From an uncultured Chloroflexus sp. (GTDB taxonomy: Bacteria > Chloroflexota > Chloroflexia > Chloroflexales > Chloroflexaceae), in NCBI RefSeq assembly GCF_937129525.1, contig NZ_CAKZNK010000100.1, positions 1 through 64,000 of the forward strand: 64,000 bases of DNA. Direction: 5' to 3'. Every line of letters starts with the position of its first letter. The first letter of the stretch is position 1. Positions 54,412-63,951 of the stretch are shown in pieces. Under the pieces are notes generated by a model. The model searched no databases, was not told the origin of the DNA, and saw only the letters and a program-made list of their open reading frames with translations. A program made the translations under genes and the position numbers.

Positions 54412-54431
54412 GTGAGAGATAGTACTCTCAC
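54412..54431. repeat. Short perfect inverted repeat upstream of the lipoprotein gene
   Basis: GTGAGAG (54412-54418) and CTCTCAC (54425-54431) pair perfectly around ATAGTA. It lies 83 bp upstream of the ATG at 54471 at the nearest arm's far side and could be an operator or a weak terminator for the Wzy-like gene. No T-run follows. Confidence 0.35.
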
Positions 54432-54470
54432 GCTCGCCCCTTACCGCACATACATTAAGATGAGGATCAT

Positions 54471-55274
54471 ATGCGCGCGCAGCTCGTTAGTTTCATCCTC
54501 TGCTTGTTTGTGTTGATGACGCTCACCGGCTGTAGCCGCCGTTTGTCGGTTGAAACTGCCGCAGCGGGTGTCCCAACTCCTACCATCGCCCCCTTCTTCC
54601 AGGAACGTCCAACGGCGACTCCATTTGTGCCACCGCCAACCCGCGCGCCGTTGCCGGTGCGTCCAACCGCGACTCCAACCACGATTGCCGCCAATGAGGT
54701 CAGCAGCCTGCGGGTTGTGCCGGTTTACCGCGATGCGTTGAGCGCAGGTTGGAGCGTAGACAACAGCGCTCTCTTGAACAGTCTGATCTTGACCCAGACC
54801 GGCGTGGTGGCTTTGGGGCGGGAAGCTATCGCTGTTACGCCCAGCGAAAGTACCGGCATTCTCTTCTTTACCATAACTCCGAATAGCGGGATCGAATTGC
54901 GTCGCGATCAGGTGGCGGCGTTGCGGTTTCGCTTGAGTGGTGGTGACACACCAATTGCAAATGATGCCATGACGGTTGCAGTCGTGGGTAGCAATCGGGT
55001 ACCGTACTGGCAGCCTGATGACGATTCGGTCACCCTGGAAGGTCGTGTTACGAACAGCACCGAGCCGCTCTTCCCCGAAACTCGACTCTATTTTCTTGGT
55101 TTGAATCGGGCAATTGCGCCGGGTGAATGGGCCGAGATCTATGTCTGGCTCGACGATCTGATCTACGAACCAGAATATACCTACGTCACCGGCTTTTATC
55201 TCAAAACGAGCAGCGATCTGGTGCCACAATATTACATCGATCAAATCGAGTGGCTGGTGCGAGACCAGCCATAA
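54471..55274 (+). CDS. Lipoprotein with a jelly-roll-like domain, function unknown
   Basis: The 267-residue protein has a lipoprotein signal (LFVLMTLTGCSRR) and a Pro/Thr-rich linker (residues about 30-78). The folded part (about 80-265) is beta-rich, for example VTPSESTGILFFTITPNSG and WAEIYVWLDDLIYEPEYTYV, reminiscent of carbohydrate-binding jelly-rolls, but no family is recognised. GAGG lies five bases before the ATG. It sits between the Wzy-like gene and three glycosyltransferases and may be an outer component of the polysaccharide machinery. Confidence 0.7.
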   Translation: MRAQLVSFILCLFVLMTLTGCSRRLSVETAAAGVPTPTIAPFFQERPTATPFVPPPTRAPLPVRPTATPTTIAANEVSSLRVVPVYRDALSAGWSVDNSALLNSLILTQTGVVALGREAIAVTPSESTGILFFTITPNSGIELRRDQVAALRFRLSGGDTPIANDAMTVAVVGSNRVPYWQPDDDSVTLEGRVTNSTEPLFPETRLYFLGLNRAIAPGEWAEIYVWLDDLIYEPEYTYVTGFYLKTSSDLVPQYYIDQIEWLVRDQP

Positions 55275-55298
55275 CGTTCTTGACCGGTTGGCCTGCTA

Positions 55299-56504
55299 TC
55301 ATCTACGACCAGGGGCGCGGTTGCGCGCCGTGCGGATCCAATCGCGCGGTTTGATACCAAGCAGCAGGCGCGCATATAGCCACAGCTTCCAGACCAGATA
55401 GAAAGGAGTAAACAGCAACGAGCGATAGACCGACCATGGCGCGCCAACCAGGAAGAGTCCGCTAAGAATGTAAATGATTTGTCCGCCGATGATGAACCCG
55501 GCCAGGGCCAGTGTCGCCGGATCGCGCGCGATCAGCGCTGCCAGCGCAACGAGGGCACTGGCGCCGGTTACGACCGAGAAGGGTGGAATCAGTTGCTCGA
55601 TGGCGGCATCGATGAGCAAGAAACTGCGTCGGCGCCAGCCTTCGCGGAGCAGTTGCGGCACATAGCGACGCACCATCTCGAGGCGACCCCGCTCCCAGCG
55701 CTCATTTTGGCTCTGCGCCGAGCGCAGGTTGTCGGGCATCTCGGCCCAGACAATCGCGTCAGGCGCAAACATGGCCCGTTCACCGGCCAGGATGAGCGTC
55801 ATATGATACTCAATGTCTTCCGTCAGCGAAGCTGTCCAGCGATGGCGACGCAGAATATCGGCTGCGAAGACCATGCCGTTGCCTTTCAAACCGGTCGATC
55901 CCCCCAGTACCATCCGACCCAGTGGACGCAAATAGTGCAGTACGATTAGGGCTACGGCGCGAATGCCGGCGCTCCAGGCTCCTTCCGGCTGGCGCACGGC
56001 ATAGTAGGCCTGGATGACACGCTCACCGCGCGCGAGGCGGGCATCCATGACCCGTAGAAAGTTGGTTGACACCACCGAATCGGCATCGAGAATGACGAAG
56101 GCGTCGCCTGGTTCGTTGCGGGCCCAAATCTGCTGCAACAGCCATTCGAGCGCATACCCTTTGCCTCGCAACACCGGATCAAACCGCTCGTGGGCAATGG
56201 CCCCGTGAGCAGTTGCAACCGCGGCGGTACGGTCAGTGCAGTTGTCGGCCACCACGTGTATCTGGTAAAGATGACGCGGGTAATCGAGCTGGTTAAGATT
56301 AGTCAGGAGATCGGGGAGCAACCGCTCTTCGTTGTGGGCCGGGATCATAATGGTAAAGCGGGTGCCAGGTTGATCGCGCAGCGGAGTGGTTCGGCGCGCA
56401 AAGAACGCAGCAATAGTCAGTAGCAGCAGGTAGGCGACGATTAGTGCCAGCGCGCCACCAACGATCCAGCAGACAGTAATGAGCACAAGCCAGGCAAGCG
56501 TCAT
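55299..56504 (-). CDS. Membrane family 2 glycosyltransferase
   Basis: The 401-residue protein has an N-terminal membrane segment, a GT-A domain and three or four C-terminal membrane segments. It shows FTIMIPAHNEERLLPDLLTNL, FVILDADSVVSTNFL (DxD), SLTEDIEYHMTL (TED) and QNERWERGR (QxxRW), the processive GT2 pattern. The ATG at 56504 has AAGGAG eight bases upstream; the GTG at 56513 overlaps that site. It lies 15 bases after the GT4 gene upstream, on the same strand. Confidence 0.88.
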   Translation of the reverse strand: MTLAWLVLITVCWIVGGALALIVAYLLLLTIAAFFARRTTPLRDQPGTRFTIMIPAHNEERLLPDLLTNLNQLDYPRHLYQIHVVADNCTDRTAAVATAHGAIAHERFDPVLRGKGYALEWLLQQIWARNEPGDAFVILDADSVVSTNFLRVMDARLARGERVIQAYYAVRQPEGAWSAGIRAVALIVLHYLRPLGRMVLGGSTGLKGNGMVFAADILRRHRWTASLTEDIEYHMTLILAGERAMFAPDAIVWAEMPDNLRSAQSQNERWERGRLEMVRRYVPQLLREGWRRRSFLLIDAAIEQLIPPFSVVTGASALVALAALIARDPATLALAGFIIGGQIIYILSGLFLVGAPWSVYRSLLFTPFYLVWKLWLYARLLLGIKPRDWIRTARNRAPGRR

Positions 56505-56519
56505 CTGAGTCACTCCTTA

Positions 56520-57617
56520 CTACTGCGCCGGGGCGCGGGCCACGCTTGATTCGGCCAGTGTCTCGCGCAAGATCCCGGTCAGGCGCGCCGCATAATGGTC
56601 AAGGTTCATATGCGCGCTGACCAGCCGGCGGCCTGCCTTACCCATGCGCGTCGCGGTTTCTGGTTCGGCCAGCAGTCGCTCAATAGCGGCACGTAATGCC
56701 ATCGGGTCGCGTGGTGGCACATACAAGCCAGTTTCACCCTCGACTATCACATCGGTTTGACCAGGAGTGCGGGTGCAGATCACGGCCCGTTCCATCGCCA
56801 TCGCTTCGAGAATGGCAGTGACGCCGGCTTGAAACTCAACCGGTTCGAGTGGCATCACCAGAAACCCGCTATCGCTGTAGAGCTGGCGCAACTCATATTG
56901 ACTGAACTTCTGCACGCGCACATTGGTTGGGATGACCTGTCCCTGAGTGCTGTCGCGTTGCTTCGACCAGGGACTGGCTGCGGCAACAACGACATCAACA
57001 GCAAGGCCGCGAACGGCTTCGAGCAAGGTTGGATAGTCGCGCCGTTCCAAACCGACAGCGCAGATCTGTGGCCGCGAGGCGCGTTGAGGCGGGGCATGGC
57101 GTGGGTGAAAGAACTGGTCATCAACCATAAAGGGTGTAAACGGCACCCGCTCTTGTGGTAACTGCCAGCGTTCGGTAATAAAGCGTTGTTGCCATGTCGA
57201 ATAGACAATGAAGCGGTCGATGTGGCTATGAACACCGAATCGGTCGAGAAAGATCATCTTTTTCGGCACCGAGAGGATGTGCGTAATCATGAGGTGGCGT
57301 GGGCGGCGGTTAGGGCTGAAGAACTTGAGCAGCGCTGCCAGCGGCAGACCTACCTGTTCGCCGTCGGTAAAGATTGCCTGGTAATGATGACGACGGGTAA
57401 AACAGGCCCAGGCCAGCAGCAGGTTAGGCCCGCCAATGCGCTCGAAGAGACGGCCAACCAGCCCACTGGTGGCGCGCGCGATCCGATAATCGATCAGATC
57501 GGCTTCAAAATGACGAGCCAGTTCGAGATAGTCGGCGCGCGGACGGCGACCGGCAGCGATCTCAGCTTCAAGGTTGTCTGGTATTACGCCTGAAACAGTA
57601 AGCAAAACTTGATTCAC
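56520..57617 (-). CDS. GT4 glycosyltransferase
   Basis: The 365-residue GT-B protein has the donor-side pattern EFQAGVTAILEAMAMERAVICTRTPGQTDVI and GETGLYVPPRDPMALRAAI. The N-terminal half lacks obvious membrane segments. It should use a nucleotide sugar; the acceptor is unknown. Its ATG overlaps the upstream GT4 gene's stop by four bases (57614-57617), so the pair is coupled. Confidence 0.86.
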   Translation of the reverse strand: MNQVLLTVSGVIPDNLEAEIAAGRRPRADYLELARHFEADLIDYRIARATSGLVGRLFERIGGPNLLLAWACFTRRHHYQAIFTDGEQVGLPLAALLKFFSPNRRPRHLMITHILSVPKKMIFLDRFGVHSHIDRFIVYSTWQQRFITERWQLPQERVPFTPFMVDDQFFHPRHAPPQRASRPQICAVGLERRDYPTLLEAVRGLAVDVVVAAASPWSKQRDSTQGQVIPTNVRVQKFSQYELRQLYSDSGFLVMPLEPVEFQAGVTAILEAMAMERAVICTRTPGQTDVIVEGETGLYVPPRDPMALRAAIERLLAEPETATRMGKAGRRLVSAHMNLDHYAARLTGILRETLAESSVARAPAQ

Positions 57618-58738
57618 GCGGGAATCCTCTCTTGCATTCGGGCCAGATCGATTTCGCCCTTTATCATGTCCAATAGCCGACCAGCATTGCGGCGCGCATC
57701 GTAGGCGCGCGCGACATGGGTGAATGCTCGCTCGCCAAAGCGTAATCGCTCATCAGGCCGTATCACCAGGCGCCGGAGCGCTTCGGTTAGCGCCGCCAGG
57801 TCGCCGGGCGGCGTGAGCAATCCCGTTTCGCCATCACGGACAATTTCTGGAATAGCGGCGACGCGAGTCGTAACCGCCGGTAGACCGGCGGCAGCCGCTT
57901 CTGATAGCACCATCGGCAGGCAGTCGCCATAGGTGGGCAAGGCAAAGATGTCAGCCTGATGGTATAGCTCCTTGAGGGGTGCGCTGTTTGGCTGCATGCC
58001 GCGGTAAACGAACACGCCCGGTTCGTCTGGCGCCTGATCTTTCGTGACCAGATGCAATTCGACGCCAAGTGGTCGCAGGGTACGGAAGGCTTCCAGCAGA
58101 AGCAAGCCACCCTTGCGTTCAAGGTTTGCGCCGACAAACAGGATCTTCACCGGCCCGTCATGACGCGCGCGCGGTGTTGGTCGTTGCCACTCATGCACAT
58201 TGACGCCGGGTGGAATGACGGTAATCTTATCTGCCGGTACGCCATAGCCATCAATCAGACCCTCTTTTGCCCACTGACTCCAGGTGACCAGATGGCGCGC
58301 CAGGCGAAAACAACGCCGATTGAGGTGCCACTTGATCCGCTCAAGCCATGGTGGGCCGGGATCGTGCTGGTAATAGGGGCCGAGCTGATCGTATTGCAAC
58401 GGGGTGGCATCGAGCGACACGATGCCGGGATACCGGCGCAACCAGCCGGCGGCCAGCACGGCGGGTACCTGCGTATGGAAAAAGAGCGCATCGATGGGCG
58501 TGTGCCTGACCAAACGGCTCAGCGAGCGGTTGGCGCGCAGACCGGCGCGCACCGTCCAATTACTGTTGTAGACCGGGATGCGTGCCGCCAAACCCTTTGT
58601 CTCAAAAGGGATCAATGCCCAATGTGGTCGCACATCGGGATCGCGGCTGATATTCACTTGCAGATTTTTGGCGTGGGTTACGTGGCCGAGGGCCTGCTCG
58701 AGCACAAAACCAATGTTGTAGAGAGCTGATTGGTTCAT
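57614..58738 (-). CDS. GT4 glycosyltransferase
   Basis: The 374-residue GT-B protein has VKILFVGANLERKGGLLLLEAF, FALPTYGDCLPMVLSEAAAAGLPAVTTRVAAI with the EX7E-like donor site, and GETGLLTPPGDLAAL. The N-terminal half includes FVLEQALGHVTHAKNLQ and PGIVSLDATPLQYDQLG. It opens a three-gene glycosyltransferase operon (58738 to 55299) that probably serves the same polysaccharide. Confidence 0.86.
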   Translation of the reverse strand: MNQSALYNIGFVLEQALGHVTHAKNLQVNISRDPDVRPHWALIPFETKGLAARIPVYNSNWTVRAGLRANRSLSRLVRHTPIDALFFHTQVPAVLAAGWLRRYPGIVSLDATPLQYDQLGPYYQHDPGPPWLERIKWHLNRRCFRLARHLVTWSQWAKEGLIDGYGVPADKITVIPPGVNVHEWQRPTPRARHDGPVKILFVGANLERKGGLLLLEAFRTLRPLGVELHLVTKDQAPDEPGVFVYRGMQPNSAPLKELYHQADIFALPTYGDCLPMVLSEAAAAGLPAVTTRVAAIPEIVRDGETGLLTPPGDLAALTEALRRLVIRPDERLRFGERAFTHVARAYDARRNAGRLLDMIKGEIDLARMQERIPA

Positions 58739-59050
58739 CGGGATTGCCCGCTTTACAATGTGCCTGGCGCGACATCTTGCTTGCTGTCTGCACAGAGTAT
58801 AGCGAATGGGTATAACCTTCGCGTTAATGAAATATGAATTACGTTTGCAATGTTTTCATACCGCTAGCCCTGCGTCTGCCGTCATTGACCGGTGGCACAT
58901 GTGGTATACCTGCAGAGAATTGATGTAATCTGTTCGGCGATCCGTCGGTAGTCGAGCGACAGAGTTGGCTCCACTTATTTGGTGTTCAGGTGAAGCGATA
59001 TCGATCTGCTGTCGTGATTGATGCTTATGCGCCATCGCAAAGGAAGCGGC
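58739..59050. other. 312-bp divergent intergenic region
   Basis: It separates the glycosyltransferase operon (−) from the NHL lipoprotein gene (+). The first part (58800-58860) is AT-rich and likely holds the minus-strand promoter. No gene, strong repeat or RNA was seen; small open frames here lack ribosome-binding sites. Confidence 0.45.
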
Positions 59051-61039
59051 ATGCGTCTCTCTTACCTGTTTGTGTTGCTGGTTGCGATAGGGATAGCGGC
59101 CTGCGCTGCTGAGCCGCAACCGTTGCCGGTCACGCCGGTAGCGCCAACTCCAACCGCTGTTGTGTTGAGTGAGGAAATGACGTTGCCTGAAATCGGCATT
59201 CGGTTACGCTTGCCGGCGGGGTGGCAGAGTCGGCTTGATGGCAATATCGTCAGGGTTGCACCCGATGAGGCTACCCTGACTGCGAACGTGATTGACGCGC
59301 CAATCATCATCATTGACACGGCGCCGCTGGCGCCGTTGATCGCGCAATACGGCGCGGCTGCCGCGAATCCTGAGACGGTCTTCGAGCTGGCAAGTAGCGT
59401 CATCCAGCCTGCTGGCTACACGATCATGCCAACGCAACCGATACAGATCGGTACCGCGCGTGGGCTGTCTGCCGGTCTGAGCGGTCCGGCCAGCGCCGGC
59501 CAATTGCTGGTGTTGGTCGATGAAACGCGAGTGGTGCGCATCCTGGCGCAGGCAGCATCGGCAAGATGGGAAACTGAACAACCTGTCATTGCCGATATTT
59601 TAGCGGCGCTAGAGCTGTTGCCCGCGCCGACCCCGACACCTGCGCCGCTTGATCTGGCGACGCAGCCGCAGATCGTTCGCTCTGGCCCACCCGGCTTTGT
59701 CTTGCGGCTTGGCGGACGCAGCGGCGCGGCTAATAGTCGCTTTCTCGCCGCGCGCGGTCTGGCGGCAGCGCCTGACGGCACGCTCTATCTGGCCGAGAGC
59801 GGGCGGGGTGTTTGGGTCTTTGCTCCCGATGGCACGCTCCGCGCTACCTTTGGCGCTGATGCTTTGCTCGATGCTTACGACGTGGCGCTAGGCCCTGACG
59901 GTGATGTGTATGTCGCCGATTATGGTCGAAATGCTATCGTTTGTTTCAGCGCCGATGGGGTCTTTATCAACCGCTGGGGCGGTCATGGTGATGCGCCAGA
60001 TCAGTTTGGCCTATCGGCGCCGCAGCGCATCGCTATCGGCCCCGATGGCAGTATCTATGCGATCGACACCCGTCCCGGCGTCGATGGGATGGCTGCCAGC
60101 AGTATCGTTCGTTTCCGCGCCGATGGCCAGTTCATTGAGCGCATTGCGCTCCCGACAGATCTGGCTCCTTCCGATCTGGTCGTAGATCGCAGCGGCGCAA
60201 TCTATCTGGCCGAGAGCTTTTCTGGCGCAATCGTGAAACTGGCCCCCGATGGTAGTGTGCTGGCCCGTCTTGGCGATCCGGCCAATCCCTCCCAATTCGC
60301 CGGGCCGGTGCTTGACCTTGATCGCGCCGGGTATCTCTACCTTGCCACCTACGCTGGCGCTATCTTGAAGCTTGCGCCCGACGGCGCCATTGTCGCGCGT
60401 GGTGGCGCGCTGGCTACGCCTGGTAGTATCCCCAACCCTGGCGAGATCAGTTTGCCCAATGGGATTGTGGCTGCGCCCGGCGGCGTGGTTTGGGTGAGCG
60501 ATAATAGCGGCGAGTATAGCGCAGTGTCTGCTTTCCGGTTGCAAGTCGATACTGCTGCTATGGCGACGGCCCTGGCCCTGACCCCGGAGCCGATTGCGCC
60601 GGCTGGTGAGATAAAGCAACAGTGGGCTGTTTCGGCTGCTGCCAGCAGCTTTTATGCTCCTGATTACGATCCGGCTGGCGTCATTGGCCCACCAGATGTG
60701 CCGACATGTCAGGATAGTCCAAATGCCTGGGCGCCGGCCACACCCGGCAGCCGCGAGACGCTCACCGTGGATTTTGCCGAACCGCTGTTCGCAACCGGTC
60801 TGATTATCCATCAAAACTACCAGCCCGGTTATATCGTTCAGGTGGAATTGATCGATGAGCAGGGTACAGTCAGAGTTGTCTATCGGGCCGAACCGGCCCC
60901 TGCCACCGAATGCCCGTTCGTCCAGACGATTACCGTTGAGCAGACCCTGACCCGTATCGTCAGTGCCCGGATAACTCTCGACCAGCGCGATGGGAGCTGG
61001 AGCGAGATTGATGCGGTGGCATTGATCGGTGTGCCATAA
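59051..61039 (+). CDS. NHL-repeat lipoprotein with C-terminal galactose-binding-like domain
   Basis: The 662-residue protein starts at the ATG at 59051 (AAAGGA six bases upstream) with a lipoprotein signal (LLVAIGIAACAAE). Residues about 30-190 form a beta-rich domain containing LPEIGIRLRLPAGWQSRLDG. Residues about 210-510 carry NHL-type propeller repeats (APDGTLYLAESGRGVWVFAP, GPDGDVYVADYGRNAI, GPDGSIYAIDT, DRSGAIYLAESFSGAIV). The last 130 residues (WAPATPGSRETLTVDFAEPL ... SWSEIDAVALIGVP) resemble a discoidin-like fold. A surface sugar- or protein-binding role is likely. A hairpin follows. Confidence 0.82.
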   Translation: MRLSYLFVLLVAIGIAACAAEPQPLPVTPVAPTPTAVVLSEEMTLPEIGIRLRLPAGWQSRLDGNIVRVAPDEATLTANVIDAPIIIIDTAPLAPLIAQYGAAAANPETVFELASSVIQPAGYTIMPTQPIQIGTARGLSAGLSGPASAGQLLVLVDETRVVRILAQAASARWETEQPVIADILAALELLPAPTPTPAPLDLATQPQIVRSGPPGFVLRLGGRSGAANSRFLAARGLAAAPDGTLYLAESGRGVWVFAPDGTLRATFGADALLDAYDVALGPDGDVYVADYGRNAIVCFSADGVFINRWGGHGDAPDQFGLSAPQRIAIGPDGSIYAIDTRPGVDGMAASSIVRFRADGQFIERIALPTDLAPSDLVVDRSGAIYLAESFSGAIVKLAPDGSVLARLGDPANPSQFAGPVLDLDRAGYLYLATYAGAILKLAPDGAIVARGGALATPGSIPNPGEISLPNGIVAAPGGVVWVSDNSGEYSAVSAFRLQVDTAAMATALALTPEPIAPAGEIKQQWAVSAAASSFYAPDYDPAGVIGPPDVPTCQDSPNAWAPATPGSRETLTVDFAEPLFATGLIIHQNYQPGYIVQVELIDEQGTVRVVYRAEPAPATECPFVQTITVEQTLTRIVSARITLDQRDGSWSEIDAVALIGVP

Positions 61040-61472
61040 ACCATATGGCCAGCAAGAGATGAGGCACATTACCTCATCTCTGCCATGTATCTGATGACAT
61101 CGGGGGCCTGCGGCAAGCCGTCGCGCTTAAGTGCGCGCAGGCAGGCAGACTGCTCGATCGCTTCAGCGCGCAGTGAACATGTGTGCGATCCTGCTGCCAC
61201 TGTGGATCTTCGGGCTGCGCAGTGTTCGCCTTCAGGCGATGCGCCTGAACCTCAGGACATAGCGCCGGCTACCGTGCCCATGTCTGCGCGGCGCACAATG
61301 ATTCGGGTGTTCCTCGAACTGACGCGCCACGTTCCTGCGGGAACATGGCTCGGACGGAGCTGTTCGGCGGCAACAGAGCGGGTTGCCGCATGCGTTGCCT
61401 GCGAAGCGGCGAGGCATGAGCCTCTGCGGAACGTCACCGGAGCGATCTGATAACGAGGCGCAAGGAGCGTGT
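61040..61472. other. 433-bp hairpin-rich intergenic region
   Basis: Besides the terminator-like hairpin at 61055-61081 it contains TTCAGGCG-ATG-CGCCTGAA (61231-61249) and GTTCC-TGCG-GGAAC near 61333. The open frames in it are Arg/Ala/Cys-rich with no ribosome-binding site. It may be a noncoding dispersed repeat or a decayed element. Confidence 0.4.
61055..61081 (+). terminator. Hairpin after the NHL lipoprotein gene
   Basis: AGAGATGAGG (61055-61064) pairs with CCTCATCTCT (61072-61081) around a seven-base loop, 16 bases after the stop. No T-run follows. Confidence 0.6.
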
Positions 61473-62258
61473 TTAATTCCCGGTCAGGCGCACCGGAACG
61501 CCGTGTTCGGCCAGGTATCGCTTGACATCGGCAACCGAATAGTCGCCAAAATGGAAGATCGAAGCGGCCAGTACCGCATCGGCGCCACCCTCAACGATGC
61601 CGCGATACATATCGCGCGGGGAACCAACCCCGCCCGATGCGATGACCGGCACCGGCGAGAACGCCGTGATGGCCTGGAGCAGTTCGAGATCATACCCGGT
61701 GCGCGCGCCATCGGCGTCCATGCTATTGATGCAGATTTCGCCAGCGCCCAGATCGATCCCGCGCTTGATCCACTCAATGGCATCGAGGCCGGTTGGCCGC
61801 GGATTGGCGCCAGTATGGGTAAAAACTTCCCACCGCGGCGGTTCGCCGGGAGCATTGACTCGTTTGGCATCAACCGAGAGCACGATACACTGGCTGCCAA
61901 AACGTCGCGCGCCTTCGGCGATCAGATTGGGGTTATACACAGCGGCTGTATTCAGGCTCACCTTGTCGGCGCCGGCCCGCAACATCCGATACATATCTTC
62001 GACACTGCGCAACCCGCCGCCGACCGTCAGCGGAATAAACACCTCAGCGGCAGTCCGTTCAACCACTTCAACCATAATGGCCCGTTCGTCACTTGAGGCA
62101 GTAATGTCGTAGAAGACCAGTTCATCGGCTCCGGCAGCATTGTAAGCCGCAGCCAGCTCAACCGGATCGCCAGCGTCGCGATGGTTGAGAAACTTCACTC
62201 CCTTCACGACCCGACCGGCCTTCACATCAAGACAAGGGATAATTCGTCGAGTTAACAT
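61473..62258 (-). CDS. hisF: Imidazole glycerol phosphate synthase cyclase subunit
   Basis: HisF is the TIM-barrel subunit that, with HisH, makes imidazole glycerol phosphate and AICAR in histidine synthesis. The 261-residue protein begins [20 protein letters not shown] with the catalytic Asp, has [17 protein letters not shown] and [12 protein letters not shown], and ends with [21 protein letters not shown] lies eight bases before the ATG. No other his gene is in view. Confidence 0.95.
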   Translation of the reverse strand: MLTRRIIPCLDVKAGRVVKGVKFLNHRDAGDPVELAAAYNAAGADELVFYDITASSDERAIMVEVVERTAAEVFIPLTVGGGLRSVEDMYRMLRAGADKVSLNTAAVYNPNLIAEGARRFGSQCIVLSVDAKRVNAPGEPPRWEVFTHTGANPRPTGLDAIEWIKRGIDLGAGEICINSMDADGARTGYDLELLQAITAFSPVPVIASGGVGSPRDMYRGIVEGGADAVLAASIFHFGDYSVADVKRYLAEHGVPVRLTGN

Positions 62259-62410
62259 AAGTAATTCCTCAAGAATGCGTACAGCGCCGTGATCTAACAG
62301 CCGCTGTTATTCCATCTCCTTGTTGAGGGTCTGCCTGATCTATCTGGCAAGAATGACTATATGCTCTCCGTTCGGCTTGATGGCCCAACGACATAGTCGA
62401 GCCATCCTGC

Positions 62411-63196
62411 CTACTTTGGCCGCACTTGCCCGCGCCGACCACGCTCTTCGGGCGGCGAGCCAGCTTCAGCGGCAGCTTCCCGTTTTGCCTGTGCTTCGTC
62501 GATCAGAAACTGCGTGGCGCGAACACTCCACAATGCCAGCAGTGAGACGGTGAAGAGCAAAAAAGGTACGATCAATACCACACTACTGACCAGCAACGTG
62601 AAACCCATCAGCAGCATCGTGACCAGGGTATAGACTGGCCGACTGACGATCAAAATCAGCGCATTGCGGCCAATTTGGCGCAGTGAAGGCCGATCAAGCA
62701 GCACCATCAGTGGAAAGGCATATATGATCAGCGCCGACCAGAGCATAAACAGATAGAGGAAGAAGCCGATCAGGATACCGCCCAGAATACCGGGAACATT
62801 GATGTAGAAAGCCAGATTCCACAGGATCAACGCCAGGCCTGCCATCCAGACCCCATACAACCTCCAGGCCGGCACAGCGTAAGCCCGCATCCCGACGAAA
62901 AAGTCGATAAGTTTGCTGGCCCGTCCTTCGCTTATCCGCTTGCTCAGCGCATACAGACCGGCGAAGGCCGGCGCTGCCGGCACAACGCCGAGCAATGCTG
63001 CTGCGGCTGCTGGCAATGCCGCATTACTTACCATTGCGACATATGCAATGCTGAAGAGCGGCACACTCATCGCTGCCCAAATCAGATTTGCCAGGGTGAG
63101 CAACAGAAATTCGTCAAATAGATCGCGCAGTGCGCTCCACAACACGCGGAAGGGAGCGGTCAACGCCGATGGGTTAAGGGAACGACTCTGGTTCAT
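62411..63196 (-). CDS. DUF624-like membrane protein
   Basis: The 261-residue protein has six or so membrane segments and begins MNQSRSLNPSALTAPFRVLW, followed by LLTLANLIWAAMSVPLFSIA. The segment SEGRASKLIDFFVGMRAYAVPAW resembles the YesL/DUF624 family, often found near sugar transport genes. The ATG at 63196 is used; the preceding in-frame codon is a GTG. An Ala/Glu/Arg-rich tail of about 30 residues lies at the C-terminus. Confidence 0.72.
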   Translation of the reverse strand: MNQSRSLNPSALTAPFRVLWSALRDLFDEFLLLTLANLIWAAMSVPLFSIAYVAMVSNAALPAAAAALLGVVPAAPAFAGLYALSKRISEGRASKLIDFFVGMRAYAVPAWRLYGVWMAGLALILWNLAFYINVPGILGGILIGFFLYLFMLWSALIIYAFPLMVLLDRPSLRQIGRNALILIVSRPVYTLVTMLLMGFTLLVSSVVLIVPFLLFTVSLLALWSVRATQFLIDEAQAKREAAAEAGSPPEERGRRGQVRPK

Positions 63197-63251
63197 CACG
63201 TCTGTCAGTTTCTAATTGTCTGCCGGCTGATCGCGTTGCCTTGACCTGCGC

Positions 63252-63752
63252 CTATGGCGCATCCTCAGCCCACAATACCACTACTCGTTGCTCGTCAAGC
63301 GCAATAATGCCGTGATCGAACGGCGCTTCGCTGAGTGAGCGCCAGCCGACAACTTCTTCGCCATGAATATTGTAGATGGCAAAATCTCCGCTCACCGCGC
63401 CGTTCGTAAAGTAACGTGCCCGCGTCCCGAGTAACCCCAACACCCGTCCGGCTAGTTCGGTAGCCTGCGTTGTGGGAACAATTTCATCAGGGTAAGCCAG
63501 ATCGTGAGCGATGATATGGGTTACAATCTTCAGCGCGATCCGGCGTGGCACCTCAATCCAGCGCTCACCAAGCGGTTGAAAATCAAGCTCGCGCGCCGCC
63601 GCATCGAGCGCCTCGAAGGGCGTTTGCGGCGGTCGCGTCAGGCGGAATGCGGCGCCAGTGAGTGGATAACTTTGCGCGCGCGCCGTTTCGATTGCCACCC
63701 AGAGACCCTCAATCGTCGGATCGGTATCCAAAATGATCAGCGGTTGGGACAT
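63252..63752 (-). CDS. Hypothetical 166-residue protein
   Basis: The protein begins MSQPLIILDTDPTIEGLWVA and has EALDAAARELDFQPLGERWI and FAIYNIHGEEVVGWRSLSEA. It is soluble with no signal. No family is recognised. GAGG lies four bases before the ATG at 63752. It is on the same strand as the DUF624-like gene, 55 bases upstream of it. Confidence 0.65.
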   Translation of the reverse strand: MSQPLIILDTDPTIEGLWVAIETARAQSYPLTGAAFRLTRPPQTPFEALDAAARELDFQPLGERWIEVPRRIALKIVTHIIAHDLAYPDEIVPTTQATELAGRVLGLLGTRARYFTNGAVSGDFAIYNIHGEEVVGWRSLSEAPFDHGIIALDEQRVVVLWAEDAP

Positions 63753-63951
63753 AACGCCTCGCGGTCACGCTCTTCATTATGACTCCATCATAACAAATTT
63801 AGCTGCTTATGTCGCAATGCTCGATAAAGGATAAAGATTGAATCTGTAACGCTCAATGCAGCGTTTCATGCGGTCAGTGGTATGATGAGTAGCAGAGAAG
63901 TGACTGCATGCCGCCGGTTGTTCTGGCGCGCAGAGAAGGAGAACCTGCTGC

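Noticed and set aside
61085-61450. 121-codon open frame on the + strand
   Set aside because: Arg/Cys/Ala-rich composition, no ribosome-binding site and overlap with several hairpins; treated as noncoding.
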